Source of the DNA: Globisporangium splendens
Taxonomy: Eukaryota > Oomycota > Peronosporomycetes > Pythiales > Pythiaceae
DNA: 64,000 nt
Reading direction: 5' to 3'
Assembly: GCA_006386115.1 (NCBI GenBank)
Contig: VFIW01000013.1
Location: 744,001 to 808,000, forward strand
Shown here: positions 31,413-42,121 of the stretch, one piece after another
Numbering within the stretch: the stretch's first letter is position 1
How the letters are laid out: the number at the start of each line of letters is the position of its first letter
The notes under the pieces: model-generated
Databases searched by the model: none
The model's input: the letters and a program-made list of their open reading frames with translations, nothing else
Told to the model about the DNA's origin: nothing
Translations under genes and position numbers: made by a program

Positions 31413-33752
31413 TTACGCCAGAAGAAGATCGCGCTGGCGCAGTTGGTACGCCACCTCTGCTGCAGCCGGTCGCTGTTTCGGGTCGACACTGATACAGCGG
31501 CGAGCGAGCTCCAGGAGCTTCGGTGGGCAATTTGGTGAAAAACTCACCGCCAACTCCCCCGACGCGACGCCCTGGAGAATGGAAAAGTCGGGCAGCTTCT
31601 CGCCCGTGTCTTTGGATTTGGCGTCGTAAAATGGCAGCTCGTGCGTATCCAGCTCCGACAAAATCACGCCGAACGAGTAGATGTCGACTGCCTCGGTGTA
31701 CTGGATCTCGCCGCGAGCCAACTCAGGAGCCAACCAGCGAGTCGTGCCCACACCAGTCGTCATGTCCTGGCCTCGCTTGGCCGCTGAGATACCGAAATCG
31801 CCGAGCTTCGCGCCTTTTTTCGTGTCGATAAGAATGTTTCTGGACTTCAGGTCTCGATGGATGATCACGGGGGACAGTGAGTGCAGGTACACGATCGCGT
31901 CGATCGTGTCAAGCGCGTACTGGAGCTTTCGGTCCTCCCACTTCATCGAACGGTCCGAGTCGAGAAGCGTGCGCAAGTCGCCATTGTCCATGTATTCAAT
32001 GACAGCGAGCATGTCGACGAGCCGCGTCCACGCGACGCCAATGAACTGAACGATCTTTGGGTGCTGCAGCCACGCCATGAGCTTAATTTCGCGGACAAAA
32101 TCTTCGCTGGCTTCAAATGATCCCTGGCTCTCCAGCAGTTTCTTGACAGCGACTTTCGAGCCGCGGTACCGACCAATCCACACCTCCCCGAACGCTCCTT
32201 TCGCGATTTTCTTGGTCAGCTTCACGCTGTCGTAATCCACTCTCCACGTCACCAAAACTTGATCGTTAGACGGGAAAAGTTTGTCTCCAGCATGTAATTC
32301 TCTCTCGTAGCTCGCTCTCTTCTCGCTGTCGAAGAAAAGCGGCGTGTCTTCATGGAGCTTGCCACGTAACTTGGCAGTCTGCCGTCTCATAATAATTGCA
32401 AAGACTCCGGCGCCTACCACGGCGACCAGGAGCAAGCCGATCAAGCCGGACAGAATATACGTGCTGTCACTGGTACCCGAGGGTTGGATGATGACAACCC
32501 CGACCGTTGGTACTGGAGTGGCAACGTCACCCGCAATGGCAGCTGCTGCTGAACCAGAGGTGTCTGACTTGTTCGTGGCGTGGGGAAGAACCGTCGGGTT
32601 CACTGGATTCGCGACTTTCACGCGGCAGATTTTGTTCCCTTTCAGGTTTACCAACTCGCCATCGTCTCCACAGGACGTCGATTCAGCAAAGTCAGCTTGG
32701 AAGTTCGACAGCCCGGCAAAGAAATCAAACTGTTCGGAAGAGACCGATGCGAGCTTGAAGCCATTGCCGTTGATGTAAAAGCTCGTGAGCGGCGACTTGA
32801 AGATCGTGCTCGGGAACGACGTGAGCATGTTCGACGACAGGTCCCTATACGACAGTAAGAAAATGGCAACGAAGCATGAGATACATAGCGCATCAAGTTG
32901 ATGAAAGGGAGTGGTTGCTAGGCGTACAAAGTTGACACAGCCGGAAATGCGAGGGAGAAGTTAGCAATGTTGTTGTTCGTGACGTTGCTGTTGCATCAAC
33001 CAGGACATAGCGTCCAGTTAGTGCGTGAAGACTGCCATCATAGTTATATAGCGTCCACCAGCACAGCAACATTACGTACAAAGTTTTGATGGTTGCAGCG
33101 GACGCGAACGCACCGTCTGCTGACGTCAGTTGATTGTATGCCATGTTCCTGGAAACAAAAAATCGTAGCTTCTCGATTAGATACTGACTGCCAAGTTGTT
33201 TGCGGCAACAAGCAATAAGCAACACGTGTAAATGGGAATCAGACAAACGTACAAGCTTTCTAAATTCGCGAGGTTGCGAATTTCGTCCGGAAAGAAGGCG
33301 AGGTGGCAGTTGACTAGCGTCCTGTATTCCACAATCCACAACGTTAGGTCTACAGTCCAACGCATGCTGGGTACCACGACGCGATATTCTTCACGTACAA
33401 TGTTTTAACCGTGGCTGGAATCGACAGATTGGAAGCGGCGTCCATTTTCCAGTTCACAAGCGTCCTGTTCCATGACCGAGCGACGAAAGAGCAAAACGGG
33501 TGAGTGGCGTCAAGTGTATAAGCAGCATGCCACGCAAATGCACTGCAATACGTACACTTCCGTGTAAGTGTCGTCGTCCTCAAACGCCTTGGACGGATTG
33601 AACGTTTTGCCGTCGCCATCCCATGAGAGCGAGTCGCCGTCGATGGTTGGGCTGCTCCCGAAGAACGAGAATGCGTGCGCGTGCTGATGCTGCTGAGCGA
33701 CGAGCAGGAGCACCGCCGAGAGCGCTGAGCAGAGGGAAAGGCGCGGCGCCAT
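31413..33752 (-). CDS. LRR receptor-like TKL protein kinase
   Basis: Six exons (33752..33556, 33464..33399, 33321..33253, 33148..33080, 32987..32928, 32844..31413) give 630 residues. Signal peptide MAPRLSLCSALSAVLLLVA. Short LRR units follow, almost one per exon (TLVNCHLAFFPDEIRNLANLESL; DLSSNMLTSFPSTIF). All five introns interrupt the same codon position after two bases. A membrane span lies at ~282-306 (YILSGLIGLLLVAVVGAG). The kinase domain (~360-630) has GAFGEVW, VAVKK, HRDLKSRN, DFG (GDFGISAAK) and APE (LAPELARG), and looks catalytically intact. TKL kinases with LRRs are an expanded oomycete group thought to sense extracellular cues; the ligand is unknown. It is divergent from the TBC gene at 34329. 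Confidence 0.92.
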
Positions 33753-34328
33753 GAAGCTGCTCGCCAGGAGTGCAAGAGGGCGGTTCTTCGATGCTGGTCA
33801 CCGACGCGAGCGCTCGCGTTCTGAGGTTCTTCGTTGCTCGTCCGCGTCGCGAATTCTACTTTCTCGCACCCATGCACATCAGCGCACACCCACGAATCAG
33901 GTTGGACCTCCTGAAGAGGACGGGGTACGGTAGCCACTCGAATAGAAGCTTGTCGCAAAAAAGAGACACGGGCAGATCTCAGGTTTGTGTGTCAGAAATT
34001 GTTCGATGGATTTTCTCCATCGCAGTTGAGCATGGCTGCAACTTTCTCCATCACCACTGCAAGTGCGGACTCACTAATGCGAAGTGTCCTTGTCACAAAT
34101 CCCAGCATTCCCGCCATGTTGGCTGCTGTGCGAGTGCAATCGAACCCTGTTGACTTGGACATCTGATGTTTCGAAGTCTTGGAGCACTCGAAACGAGTGT
34201 ACGCGTCCGCTCGTCTCTCGCTATGATTGGTATGTCAAAGTGTGTAACCCTAAACCCACTCACCCTTTCAAGCAACACCACTTCGTGAGCCTACCCCCTC
34301 ATGATCTTTTTCGGTTCCTTGGTCGAAA
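33753..34328. other. Shared divergent promoter region (receptor kinase / TBC gene)
   Basis: 575 nt between two divergent starts. No coding frame of note. Short repeats of CCCACTCACCC type occur near 34255. Any shared regulation is inference from geometry. Confidence 0.45.
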
Positions 34329-36341
34329 ATGGACGCCTCGACTCGGAGTCAGCATGGTGGCACGAGAAGCGACGCATCGGCTGCAGCGCGCGAAGGCAGT
34401 GCGGTTGCGGCCGTGGCGACGCAGCATGCAGCAGCCACTCTCCTGATGCGGTACGGTGCCGGTGTGAGTTTCGACGAGAAAGTGGCGTTCCTCACGGAGC
34501 AACTGGTCAAATTGGAGCACGCGAAAGAGTGGAAGGACGCAGTCAAGAAAGAACTTGCAAAGGCCGACTGCTCAATTGAGCAGCTACAGAGCGTGCACTC
34601 CCTCTCCTCGCTCGAGAACCCGCTGCTGTACTGCGTGCTGGAGAAAATGGGCGTCGTGAGCTCGCTCAAGCGCGCCGTCATCGACTTGCACTGCGCCGCA
34701 GCCCAAGCCGTCGTCGCCGCGTCTTCGAAGCAAGCGAAACAGGACGACGCGTCCTCCACCCCCGACATGCAAAGCAGCCACGGCTGCAATCTCAATGTCG
34801 TGCTGAAAGCGAGGGAGCACTGGGAGAATATCACGCGCGAGGAAATGCTGCGATTCGCAAGCGAGACGGCGCAGCCACTAGTCGCAGCTAATACGAACAC
34901 CCCGTCGTCCACTCTATCACCAGCGGCAAATGGAGACAACTCCTCTTTGACAGAAACGTCGTCTGACCACGGGAAGAAACAGAATAAACCAAGCGCTACC
35001 CGGTTTCTCTATGACGGGTATGCAATATACATTACGTTGTGTGTGCATCCTGCTGACCGCACACAAAATGCGATTATTCTGTCTATGGGGTGTAGGCACG
35101 ACCTGTTGCACGCTATCCAAGCCACCAGACCATCGAACCGAGCAGCAGACGCGGCCGCATACGCACACGCCGCATGGGGTATGTGTGACTGTGCATGGCA
35201 ACCATTTCTCTCCACCGTAATAATGTTTCTGTTGCTCCTGGTTTCTAGGATCTATCCAGCTACAACTGTACTCGCCTCCGTTGCTAGAATTCCGTCGACT
35301 GTTTTCCGAGCTGTCTCCCATTCATGGGGAAATTGGTCTCGATGATCTGTTCTCGACAGAGTGGCACGCCTTCTTGATGGAGAAAAACCGTGTCGGTGAT
35401 CTAGTTCTCACCCACCAGTGTATCAATGGCGAGGCAGTACTCGAGAACAGGATGCCCCGCCAATCTCCGGCCACATGTAGGTCCAACCTTCAGCTCGGTC
35501 TCGTTAATCTGTCCCAGGTCTCACATGGTTCGCACTGCTCCAGGTTTGGTGTCAAGCGCTGGCATTGCGCATCAACACTGAGACCAAGCAGCACTTCCAG
35601 AACTTGCTGGACCAAGTCGCTCGATGGAAGTATCTGACAGACGACATGTATCTACTCGACCTCCAGCAGACTTTTGACAGCTCCGACTACTTTGTCTTCC
35701 AAGATCACCTTGAAAGTGTCATCATGGCGTTCACTCGAGACAGTTACGTCCAGAAGCACGCGCTTCAAGTCAACGGCGCCGTCACACACGATTCTAGTTC
35801 GACTGACGCCGAAGCAACACCGCCGAACAACTGCGTCCCACCAAATGGGGTGCTACCATTTGGTGGGCTTGTCATGTACGCCACCCCACTCACGTATCTG
35901 TACAATGACCCGGTCGAGATATTCTACGTGTTTCGGGAACTGTACGTTCGCTATTGGAGTAAGCTCAACGCTATTCGAACAGATAAGTCGACGGTCCTTG
36001 GCCTTTGCAAATTATCCGAAGACCTCGCAGTTCGGTTCAGCGCATCCACGGTCTTCCACCTCATTAATATGGGCATCAAGCCTCTGGATATTGCATTCCC
36101 GTGGATACAGAGTGCATTCTCGGGGGTTCTTGAGATCAATCAAGTTCTGCTTCTCTGGGATCGAGTTGTTGGATACAACTCGCTTGAGTTGATCGCAATA
36201 CTTGCTGCTGCGCTCTTTCGCTTTCGAACCGAAGAACTAGAGACAGTCAGAACAGTGGAGGATGTGGAAGAGGTGTTCGCAGAACTGGTCGAGATGCAGG
36301 TTGTGCCACTTCTACAGGAATATCTTGTTTTGCTGTCTTAG
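34329..36341 (+). CDS. TBC1D19-like Rab GTPase-activating protein
   Basis: Four exons (34329..35017, 35096..35178, 35249..35476, 35518..36341) join in phase to 607 residues; the small second exon is required to restore frame. The N-terminal third is charged with a coiled-coil flavour (FLTEQLVKLEHAKEWKDAVKKEL). The C-terminal half is a TBC-like domain whose end reads WIQSAFSGVLEINQVLLLWD, then GYNSLELIAILAAALFRFR and MQVVPLLQEYLVLL, very close in pattern to TBC1D19. TBC proteins usually stimulate Rab GTP hydrolysis via Arg and Gln fingers. I do not see a clear IxxDxxR or YxQ motif, so this may be an unconventional or inactive TBC, as suspected for TBC1D19. Exon 2 and the 35518 acceptor are the least certain boundaries. 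Confidence 0.8.
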
Positions 36342-36497
36342 AGAGCGCCTCCGCTATATCGTAGAGGCAACTGCAACACCACTGGGACGAAGACACAAAC
36401 GGTACTGCTGTTATTGCATCTGATTCGCAAGACATGCCAGACATTGGAACTGGTGATCCTTCGATGCCACAAGTGAATCAAGCGCGAATCGAGGAAT

Positions 36498-39400
36498 TTA
36501 TCTTCGGTGGAACGCTTGATTAGAGCGACGAATCAATTTCAGCATTGCAGCCTTGAATGCGCTGTAGCATGAGTATTGCGGGAGATTCAGCGTGTGCGAT
36601 TTGTAATCCATAAACGGGGTCAGCAAATCAAACTCCAACGCGTCGTCCTCGTCGATTATGTCGTCGTCATCATCCTGTTGAGGGTATTTCACGACTGTAA
36701 TCACATCTTCCTGCGCCGCTGTGTCGTTTGTGATGAAGAACTTCTGGTTTGCGCTTTGAAGTGTCTCTGCCAGCATCAAAAACACCAGTTGCTGTTCTTC
36801 AATCACCAGCTCGGTCATGAATCGAGGCCACCACGATTTTGTTGGAGTATCGCTCGGGTATGAAGACCAATCCATCACAGAATCCCAGTTTACAGCAGAA
36901 GCATCCAACAAAGCTGGTCCACCGTTTAACAGAACACGGAACTCGTCAGGATGCAAAAGCTCCAACACAGAGGGAATTACATGGTCAAACCCTCCGGCAA
37001 AGCTGCGCCCGTACAAAGCCCATCGGTCGTCTTCGAGCACCGTTTCTTCTCGTCCGATAGAGCAGCGGAGAAACGCAGACGAAAAATCCAGTATGCCGCT
37101 GAGAGAGACATTGTACAGCACCAAGTGCGCCACAAGCTCTCCCAATAAATAAAACTCTAGCAGTTTCTGGGTTTCGTCTTTCTCGTTTTGTGGTTGTACG
37201 GAGCGCTCGCAATCAGAGCTGTTCTGTCTTACCAAGAGCCCAGGTTCTGTTGCTGACAGCGCACCGGCCAAACGGATTAGAACTACTTTCAGGGACACGT
37301 CTTCACCGGAGCCAGCATTTGCGTCTGTTGTGCGATCGATAGTAAAGCGCATGGGCCGTCGGAAGTCTTCAGGCTCTAACTGTTTCCCCATGAGTACGAG
37401 TTGCCTCCAGTAGCAACCTGTAGATTCAGAAAACGCAAACTTGATCACCTTACGACGAGAAATGCCGTCTTTCTCTAACGCTTCGTTGGTTTTCTTTACA
37501 GAGCTCTTGACGGCTGGGAAGACGAAGTGGTTCAAGTAGTCCAGCTTGTTGTCTAAGCGTAGCACGAATGGACCTCTCAAGAATATCCCATCCATTCTTT
37601 CGACTCGATCAAGGTCACAATGGCACCAATCGTTTATCATACCGAAGCAGACAGGGTCCAGCACAACTCGCTTCTTCCACTGTTCCACGATTTCTTTCTG
37701 CTCGAACTTCTTAGACATGCGATTCAGTCTGGAGATCTGTTTTGTCAACTTCCAATGCAGAAATTCTTGAAGACACGAAGGTGTTTCAGCATACACAATC
37801 GGAATCCAGCCCTTGGAATCTTTTGCGGTTTCTTTCGCACCCTTTTCCATCAAAACTCGAACGCACGAACTAAAATTCCCTCTTGCTGCAATGTGCAATG
37901 CCGTTTCCAATTCGTCTGACGTCGTGGCATCGAGATCGCAAAAGTCTAAACTGCAGAGATAGGACACCAGCTCGTGATTTCCCGCTGCAGTCGCGAAGTG
38001 GAGACCCGTCCATCCATTTGGTGCACGCTCATTCAAAAATGTGCCAAGCACGTCAATGCTTAGCATCATCTGGATAACTTGCTTGGCGTAGTCAGCAATT
38101 TCCGTCGAGCTGAGTTGACTCGATGCTATTGCAGCAGCCTTGCAAATCACCATGAATGGACTCATGCCGTCACTTGACTTCTCAAACATCATCGTTGGCT
38201 CAGCTTGTAGGATCACCCAACAAATGTGGACAGTCGACTTCGTGACAGCTCGCAAGGCGTAGTGGATAGGAAGATTTGCTTCAAGGTCACCAGCAACGGC
38301 CAAGTCCTTTCTTTCAGAAAGTAGACTCACGCAGATGTCGTTCAACTCGCTTGACTGGAGCATACAGTGGAATGGCGTTCGTCCTGTCCGATCTTGATGG
38401 TCAAGCAGCTTTGGCTCAGTCTTCAAAAGAAACTTGACGACTCTTGGTTTGTTACCTAGTACTGCATGATGAAGCACGTTCAGACTCAATGAATCTGTCG
38501 CAAAAACGTCCACTCTCGTTACCTTGATTAAGTGCCGAACGCATTTAACCATTCCATACCGAGCCGCCTTCATCAGAACAGTCGAATGTTGCTGCTTCGA
38601 ATGCTTCCACCCACTAGAGCTTGCTTCCTCGGCAAAGTCGCGAACCAACTTGTGCAACTGAATGGAGTTCTTGCTGTCACAGCACTGAAACATCCAGTCG
38701 ATCAGCTTCTCTTTTGCTCGACTTAATCGGGCTTTGTATGCCGATTCGTCACATTTGGAGCACTTGTAGTTTGAGCCTTGATCGTTGTCGCCGTAAAGCA
38801 TTCCTACGCATTCAGCATGCTCCCATACACCACATTCATCATTCCAACAGTGTAGCCAAGTCCCTGCATACGTCCCAACACTGTTTGCCCCACAGGTACA
38901 GCGAATCTCACCAATGACCGGTGGTGCTACGTGAGTTTCATCGAAGTCGTCGTCATCGTCATCGTCTGTTTCACCGTCATCGACTGAACTCGCAGTTTCG
39001 GGACTGACGTGCTCGGACGATAAGTTGCTTGATACGGCACCCTCTGTTGACAAAGTTTTCCCTGCTCGCTGTTTAGCTGGAGTTTGGGCTTCAAAAATCA
39101 AGTCACTATCACTGTCTTCCTCGGCAGTTTGCTGCCTTCGTAGGCGTTTGAGCTTCTTAGACGAAGAGCCAGTATCTGAGGATTCACTGCGGAGGTTACT
39201 ACTTTCTCCATTAGCATCAGGTCTCTTTGGTTTCTTCGGTTCAGCAAGAGGAATATCGTCGTCCTCATCTTCTTCATCCTTGTTTCCTGCAGTTGACTGA
39301 AAGCGGATGAGTCTCTTTCGTATCCGTAGCGGATTCGAGGGCCGATCATCTTCTGTAGCCTTATCTTGATTCTCAGGTTGTCTTCTAGATGTATTTTGGG

Positions 39401-40550
39401 CTTCATGGCTTTGAACGCTGGTTCTTGATGCCGTTTGCTCTTCAGACGATTGGCTTTGAGCGCTGATTCTCGATTCAGTGTGCTTTTCAGACGATTGCCT
39501 CGACACGGACTGGGGCACAGCTTCTGGTACACTACGCATACTTCGCAGAGCCAGATCTCTCTCTATTTCACGGCCCACTGCTCTATATCGACTGTCGTTG
39601 CTGCCGCTACCTACCGACTGGTGCTGAGATCGTGCATGCAGTGGTGGTGGAGGAGATTGCACAGGGACTGCGCGTACCATTCCACTTCGCGGCATCGCAT
39701 GACCAGGAGTAAGTTGTGGATGCGGAGATGCAACAGACCTGCCACCCGATGACGCCAATCGGTGTACGACCGGCTTTACATCTTCGCGAACTTGATAAGT
39801 GCTTGGAGGGTATGTACTGGGGTACTGGCTCATCGATCCTTGCGAAGCGGGGGGAGGCAGATTGAAAGGATTATTTCCGTAGCCTACTTGGTAGTTTGGT
39901 GAAGGAGTCAAACTTCGGGTTGCCGAATGCGCATGTCCACCCAGCGCTGCCATGGCGCGTTTACGCCGCAAGTACTGGTAAAACTTCAAAAATTCGCTAT
40001 GGTAGAGCCACAACTCAACCTCGGTCTTGTATTCTCGAATGCTGTGCGCGTATATTCGGTCTCGGAGTCCCCACGAGTTGATCGTATTCACGTAAAACTG
40101 CTGCAGCAAGTTCACGAAATTGCGTTGCACGAGCTCGATAGGCAGCCACGATTCCATCCCGCTATTCCATCGCACGCGAACAAGCTCCCATCGCGCATTC
40201 GCTGTGTGACATTGCACCAGGTCGAGCACTTTGATGATATCCCACGGGGAAATATTCGGCAGAGGCAACAAACGCTGTTGAGGGAGGTCATTAAAACCTA
40301 ACGACGTGCGCACTGTCTGCGTGTACAAATCTCCTTCGCTCGACATCACGATGAACTTGCGCAGCACCACAAACTCTGCGTACATCACGTATTGGCTGCT
40401 GTCCCCATGGATCACGAGCTGTTGCTGGAACGGCTCTGGCAAGAGCGATCGCACGCGCAGGTCGCCCGTGGTCGGCAGCACGATCGCGAGACGTGCGCTT
40501 CCCTTCGGAGGAAGCGGCGGGTACGCTTTCGTGCGCATGTTCTCCGCCAT
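36498..40550 (-). CDS. Large PHD-finger, ankyrin-repeat and degenerate HECT-domain protein
   Basis: Single exon, 1350 residues. Residues 1-210 form an unrecognised folded region (LPNISPWDIIKVLDLVQCH). A long Ser/Gln/basic disordered stretch with an acidic run (DDDDDDDFDE) follows. At ~548-600 lies a PHD-type finger (IRCTCGAN...LHCWNDECGVWEHAECV...CSKC). At ~650-910 are ankyrin repeats (NVLHHAVLGNKPRVVKFLL; ALHIAARGNFSSCVRVLM). At ~980-1350 is a HECT-like region: FYLLGELVAHLVLYN, FAGGFDHVIPSVLELLHPDEF and the end SHTLNLPQYSCYSAFKAAML. In active HECT ligases that end reads (S/T)HTCFN..LP.Y; here the catalytic Cys and the FN that follows are absent, and the E2-binding middle segment also looks missing. 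It is likely a nuclear, chromatin-reading protein with a non-catalytic HECT fold. Confidence 0.85.
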   Translation of the reverse strand: MAENMRTKAYPPLPPKGSARLAIVLPTTGDLRVRSLLPEPFQQQLVIHGDSSQYVMYAEFVVLRKFIVMSSEGDLYTQTVRTSLGFNDLPQQRLLPLPNISPWDIIKVLDLVQCHTANARWELVRVRWNSGMESWLPIELVQRNFVNLLQQFYVNTINSWGLRDRIYAHSIREYKTEVELWLYHSEFLKFYQYLRRKRAMAALGGHAHSATRSLTPSPNYQVGYGNNPFNLPPPASQGSMSQYPSTYPPSTYQVREDVKPVVHRLASSGGRSVASPHPQLTPGHAMPRSGMVRAVPVQSPPPPLHARSQHQSVGSGSNDSRYRAVGREIERDLALRSMRSVPEAVPQSVSRQSSEKHTESRISAQSQSSEEQTASRTSVQSHEAQNTSRRQPENQDKATEDDRPSNPLRIRKRLIRFQSTAGNKDEEDEDDDIPLAEPKKPKRPDANGESSNLRSESSDTGSSSKKLKRLRRQQTAEEDSDSDLIFEAQTPAKQRAGKTLSTEGAVSSNLSSEHVSPETASSVDDGETDDDDDDDFDETHVAPPVIGEIRCTCGANSVGTYAGTWLHCWNDECGVWEHAECVGMLYGDNDQGSNYKCSKCDESAYKARLSRAKEKLIDWMFQCCDSKNSIQLHKLVRDFAEEASSSGWKHSKQQHSTVLMKAARYGMVKCVRHLIKVTRVDVFATDSLSLNVLHHAVLGNKPRVVKFLLKTEPKLLDHQDRTGRTPFHCMLQSSELNDICVSLLSERKDLAVAGDLEANLPIHYALRAVTKSTVHICWVILQAEPTMMFEKSSDGMSPFMVICKAAAIASSQLSSTEIADYAKQVIQMMLSIDVLGTFLNERAPNGWTGLHFATAAGNHELVSYLCSLDFCDLDATTSDELETALHIAARGNFSSCVRVLMEKGAKETAKDSKGWIPIVYAETPSCLQEFLHWKLTKQISRLNRMSKKFEQKEIVEQWKKRVVLDPVCFGMINDWCHCDLDRVERMDGIFLRGPFVLRLDNKLDYLNHFVFPAVKSSVKKTNEALEKDGISRRKVIKFAFSESTGCYWRQLVLMGKQLEPEDFRRPMRFTIDRTTDANAGSGEDVSLKVVLIRLAGALSATEPGLLVRQNSSDCERSVQPQNEKDETQKLLEFYLLGELVAHLVLYNVSLSGILDFSSAFLRCSIGREETVLEDDRWALYGRSFAGGFDHVIPSVLELLHPDEFRVLLNGGPALLDASAVNWDSVMDWSSYPSDTPTKSWWPRFMTELVIEEQQLVFLMLAETLQSANQKFFITNDTAAQEDVITVVKYPQQDDDDDIIDEDDALEFDLLTPFMDYKSHTLNLPQYSCYSAFKAAMLKLIRRSNQAFHRR

Positions 40551-41023
40551 CGGTGCTGTGCGCTGCTCCTTCCTCTACTGCTGTATGTACACAACGCGCG
40601 CTCTCGTGTCTTCTATCGGAGTCGCTTGCTGTCTGCTTCTTCTCCTGCTGGTGCTCTCGTTTCAATTTTCGGGATTTGGATTGGCGCGGGAACACTGAAT
40701 CTACCGTATGTTTCCAGAATAGTGCGGTGTGGTGTGGGCCACACATCGTGTCTGATATTTAGCGTTGCAAGCTGAGGGGTGGAGAAGGGGAAGGGCGACC
40801 GACGCGGAGTTGTCATTCGAGGCGGATCGTGAGTGGGATCTCCTCCCCTGTGCAGCTGTTTGTTTGGCTCGATACAAACTCGAATACTGCAGCCCCCCTC
40901 CCCTGTTTGTGGGTGGTGGCTGACCGCCGATTTCGACGGGCGGAGGCAGCGAACGGAAGGCGGGTGCGAGTCAAGAAGCGCCTCTGGTCGAGGGGAAGCG
41001 GACGGGACCACCGGACGAAAGGC
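40551..41023. other. Divergent promoter region (PHD/ANK/HECT-like gene and mitochondrial carrier)
   Basis: About 470 nt between divergent starts. A short perfect inverted repeat GTGTGG-G-CCACAC lies at about 40731-40743. The plus-strand frame of the carrier is open upstream to 40829, but that part reads as untranslated leader. Confidence 0.45.
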
Positions 41024-42121
41024 ATGGCGTCCGTGAAGGAAGCCGAGCCGCAGGAGGAAGTGCGCGTGTCGCTCCGCCGCCACACCACGGGCGTCGTGAG
41101 CTTCGGCGACACGGCCGATGTGTGCACGGAGACCGACGATGTCGACGTGGAGCTGCTGCAGCAAGATATGAAGAAGCAGTTTTTGCGTCATTCAAGCGTG
41201 CTGTTTGCGGGCGGTGTCGCCGGTAGCATCGGCAAGACCGTTACAGCGCCGCTCAGTCGCCTCACGATCCTCTTCCAGGTGCACAGTATGGTGTCGACGC
41301 GTCACACGGATAAATTCTCGTCGAGTGTGTTTGGTGCGTTCACGAAGGTGTTGAAGAACGAAGGCGTGCTTTCGTTCTGGAAAGGGAATGGTGCTAGCGT
41401 ACTGCACCGTTTCCCGTACTCTGCAGTCAATTTCTTCACGTTTGAGACCGTCAAGACCGCGATCATCGCACAGCACCATCCGTCGTTCACAGAAAGTTCG
41501 TGGACAACCCAGTTTGCGTCGGGTGCATTCGCCGGCGCTGTGGCGACCATCGCGTGCTACCCGATCGATCTTATTCGTACGCGACTTGCGACCCAGCTGA
41601 ACTCAGATATCAGATACCACGGCATTCGCCACGCTGCGCAGCGCATTCGAGCAGAAGAAGGTCTGCTTGGTCTGTACCGCGGTCTAGGCGCGACTCTGGC
41701 CGTCACGGTACCCAACTTGGCGATCAACTTCACGCTTTACGAAGCGCTGAAAGGACAGGTGCGCGCATTCCGAAAAGTTCAGCGCTCGTTTGGCTTGGAA
41801 GGAGACGAAAAGGCAGCGATGGACGATGAAGGATTTCACATTGGCGTCGTGGATACGTTGGTGTGCGGTGGTGCCGCCGGGATCGCATCTTCGCTGGTCA
41901 CGTTCCCCATCGATGTCGTGCGTCGTCGTCTTCAAATCTCCGGAATCCACGCACATGGCATCCCGCCAACTCCTGTTGGGATCGCTTCAGAATTGCTGCA
42001 GACCCAAGGCATTCGCGGCTTCTACCGCGGCCTCACACCAGAGCTGATGAAAGTGGTGCCGATGGTCGGCATCACCTTCGGAATGTTTGAGCGATTAAAG
42101 ACGATCATGATCATCGAGTAA
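41024..42121 (+). CDS. Mitochondrial carrier (SLC25) family protein
   Basis: Intronless. From the ATG at 41024 it encodes 365 residues (an upstream in-frame ATG at 40829 would add 65 non-conserved residues). It shows three ~100-residue repeats: LFAGGVAGSIGKTVTAPLSRL, ASGAFAGAVATIACYPIDLIRTRL and VCGGAAGIASSLVTFPIDVVRRRL. Each has the P-x-[DE]-x-x-[RK] signature, except the first, where Asp is Ser (APLSRL), as in some plant CoA/adenine-nucleotide-type carriers. Each half-repeat also has the G-x-x-G-x-YRG type motif (LGLYRGLGATL; RGFYRGLTPEL). Six membrane helices are expected in the inner mitochondrial membrane. Substrate is not decided; CoA or adenine nucleotide is a reasonable guess. The ~50-residue N-terminal extension is acidic. 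Confidence 0.9.
   Translation: MASVKEAEPQEEVRVSLRRHTTGVVSFGDTADVCTETDDVDVELLQQDMKKQFLRHSSVLFAGGVAGSIGKTVTAPLSRLTILFQVHSMVSTRHTDKFSSSVFGAFTKVLKNEGVLSFWKGNGASVLHRFPYSAVNFFTFETVKTAIIAQHHPSFTESSWTTQFASGAFAGAVATIACYPIDLIRTRLATQLNSDIRYHGIRHAAQRIRAEEGLLGLYRGLGATLAVTVPNLAINFTLYEALKGQVRAFRKVQRSFGLEGDEKAAMDDEGFHIGVVDTLVCGGAAGIASSLVTFPIDVVRRRLQISGIHAHGIPPTPVGIASELLQTQGIRGFYRGLTPELMKVVPMVGITFGMFERLKTIMIIE

Noticed and set aside
40306..40775. Plus-strand frames of about 130 codons over the 5' end of the PHD/ANK gene
   Set aside because: They overlap the conserved N-terminus on the other strand and have no domain.
40829..41023. Upstream in-frame ATG for the mitochondrial carrier
   Set aside because: The extra 65 residues are Pro/Arg-rich and unlike a presequence; the Met at 41024 gives a family-like N-terminus.
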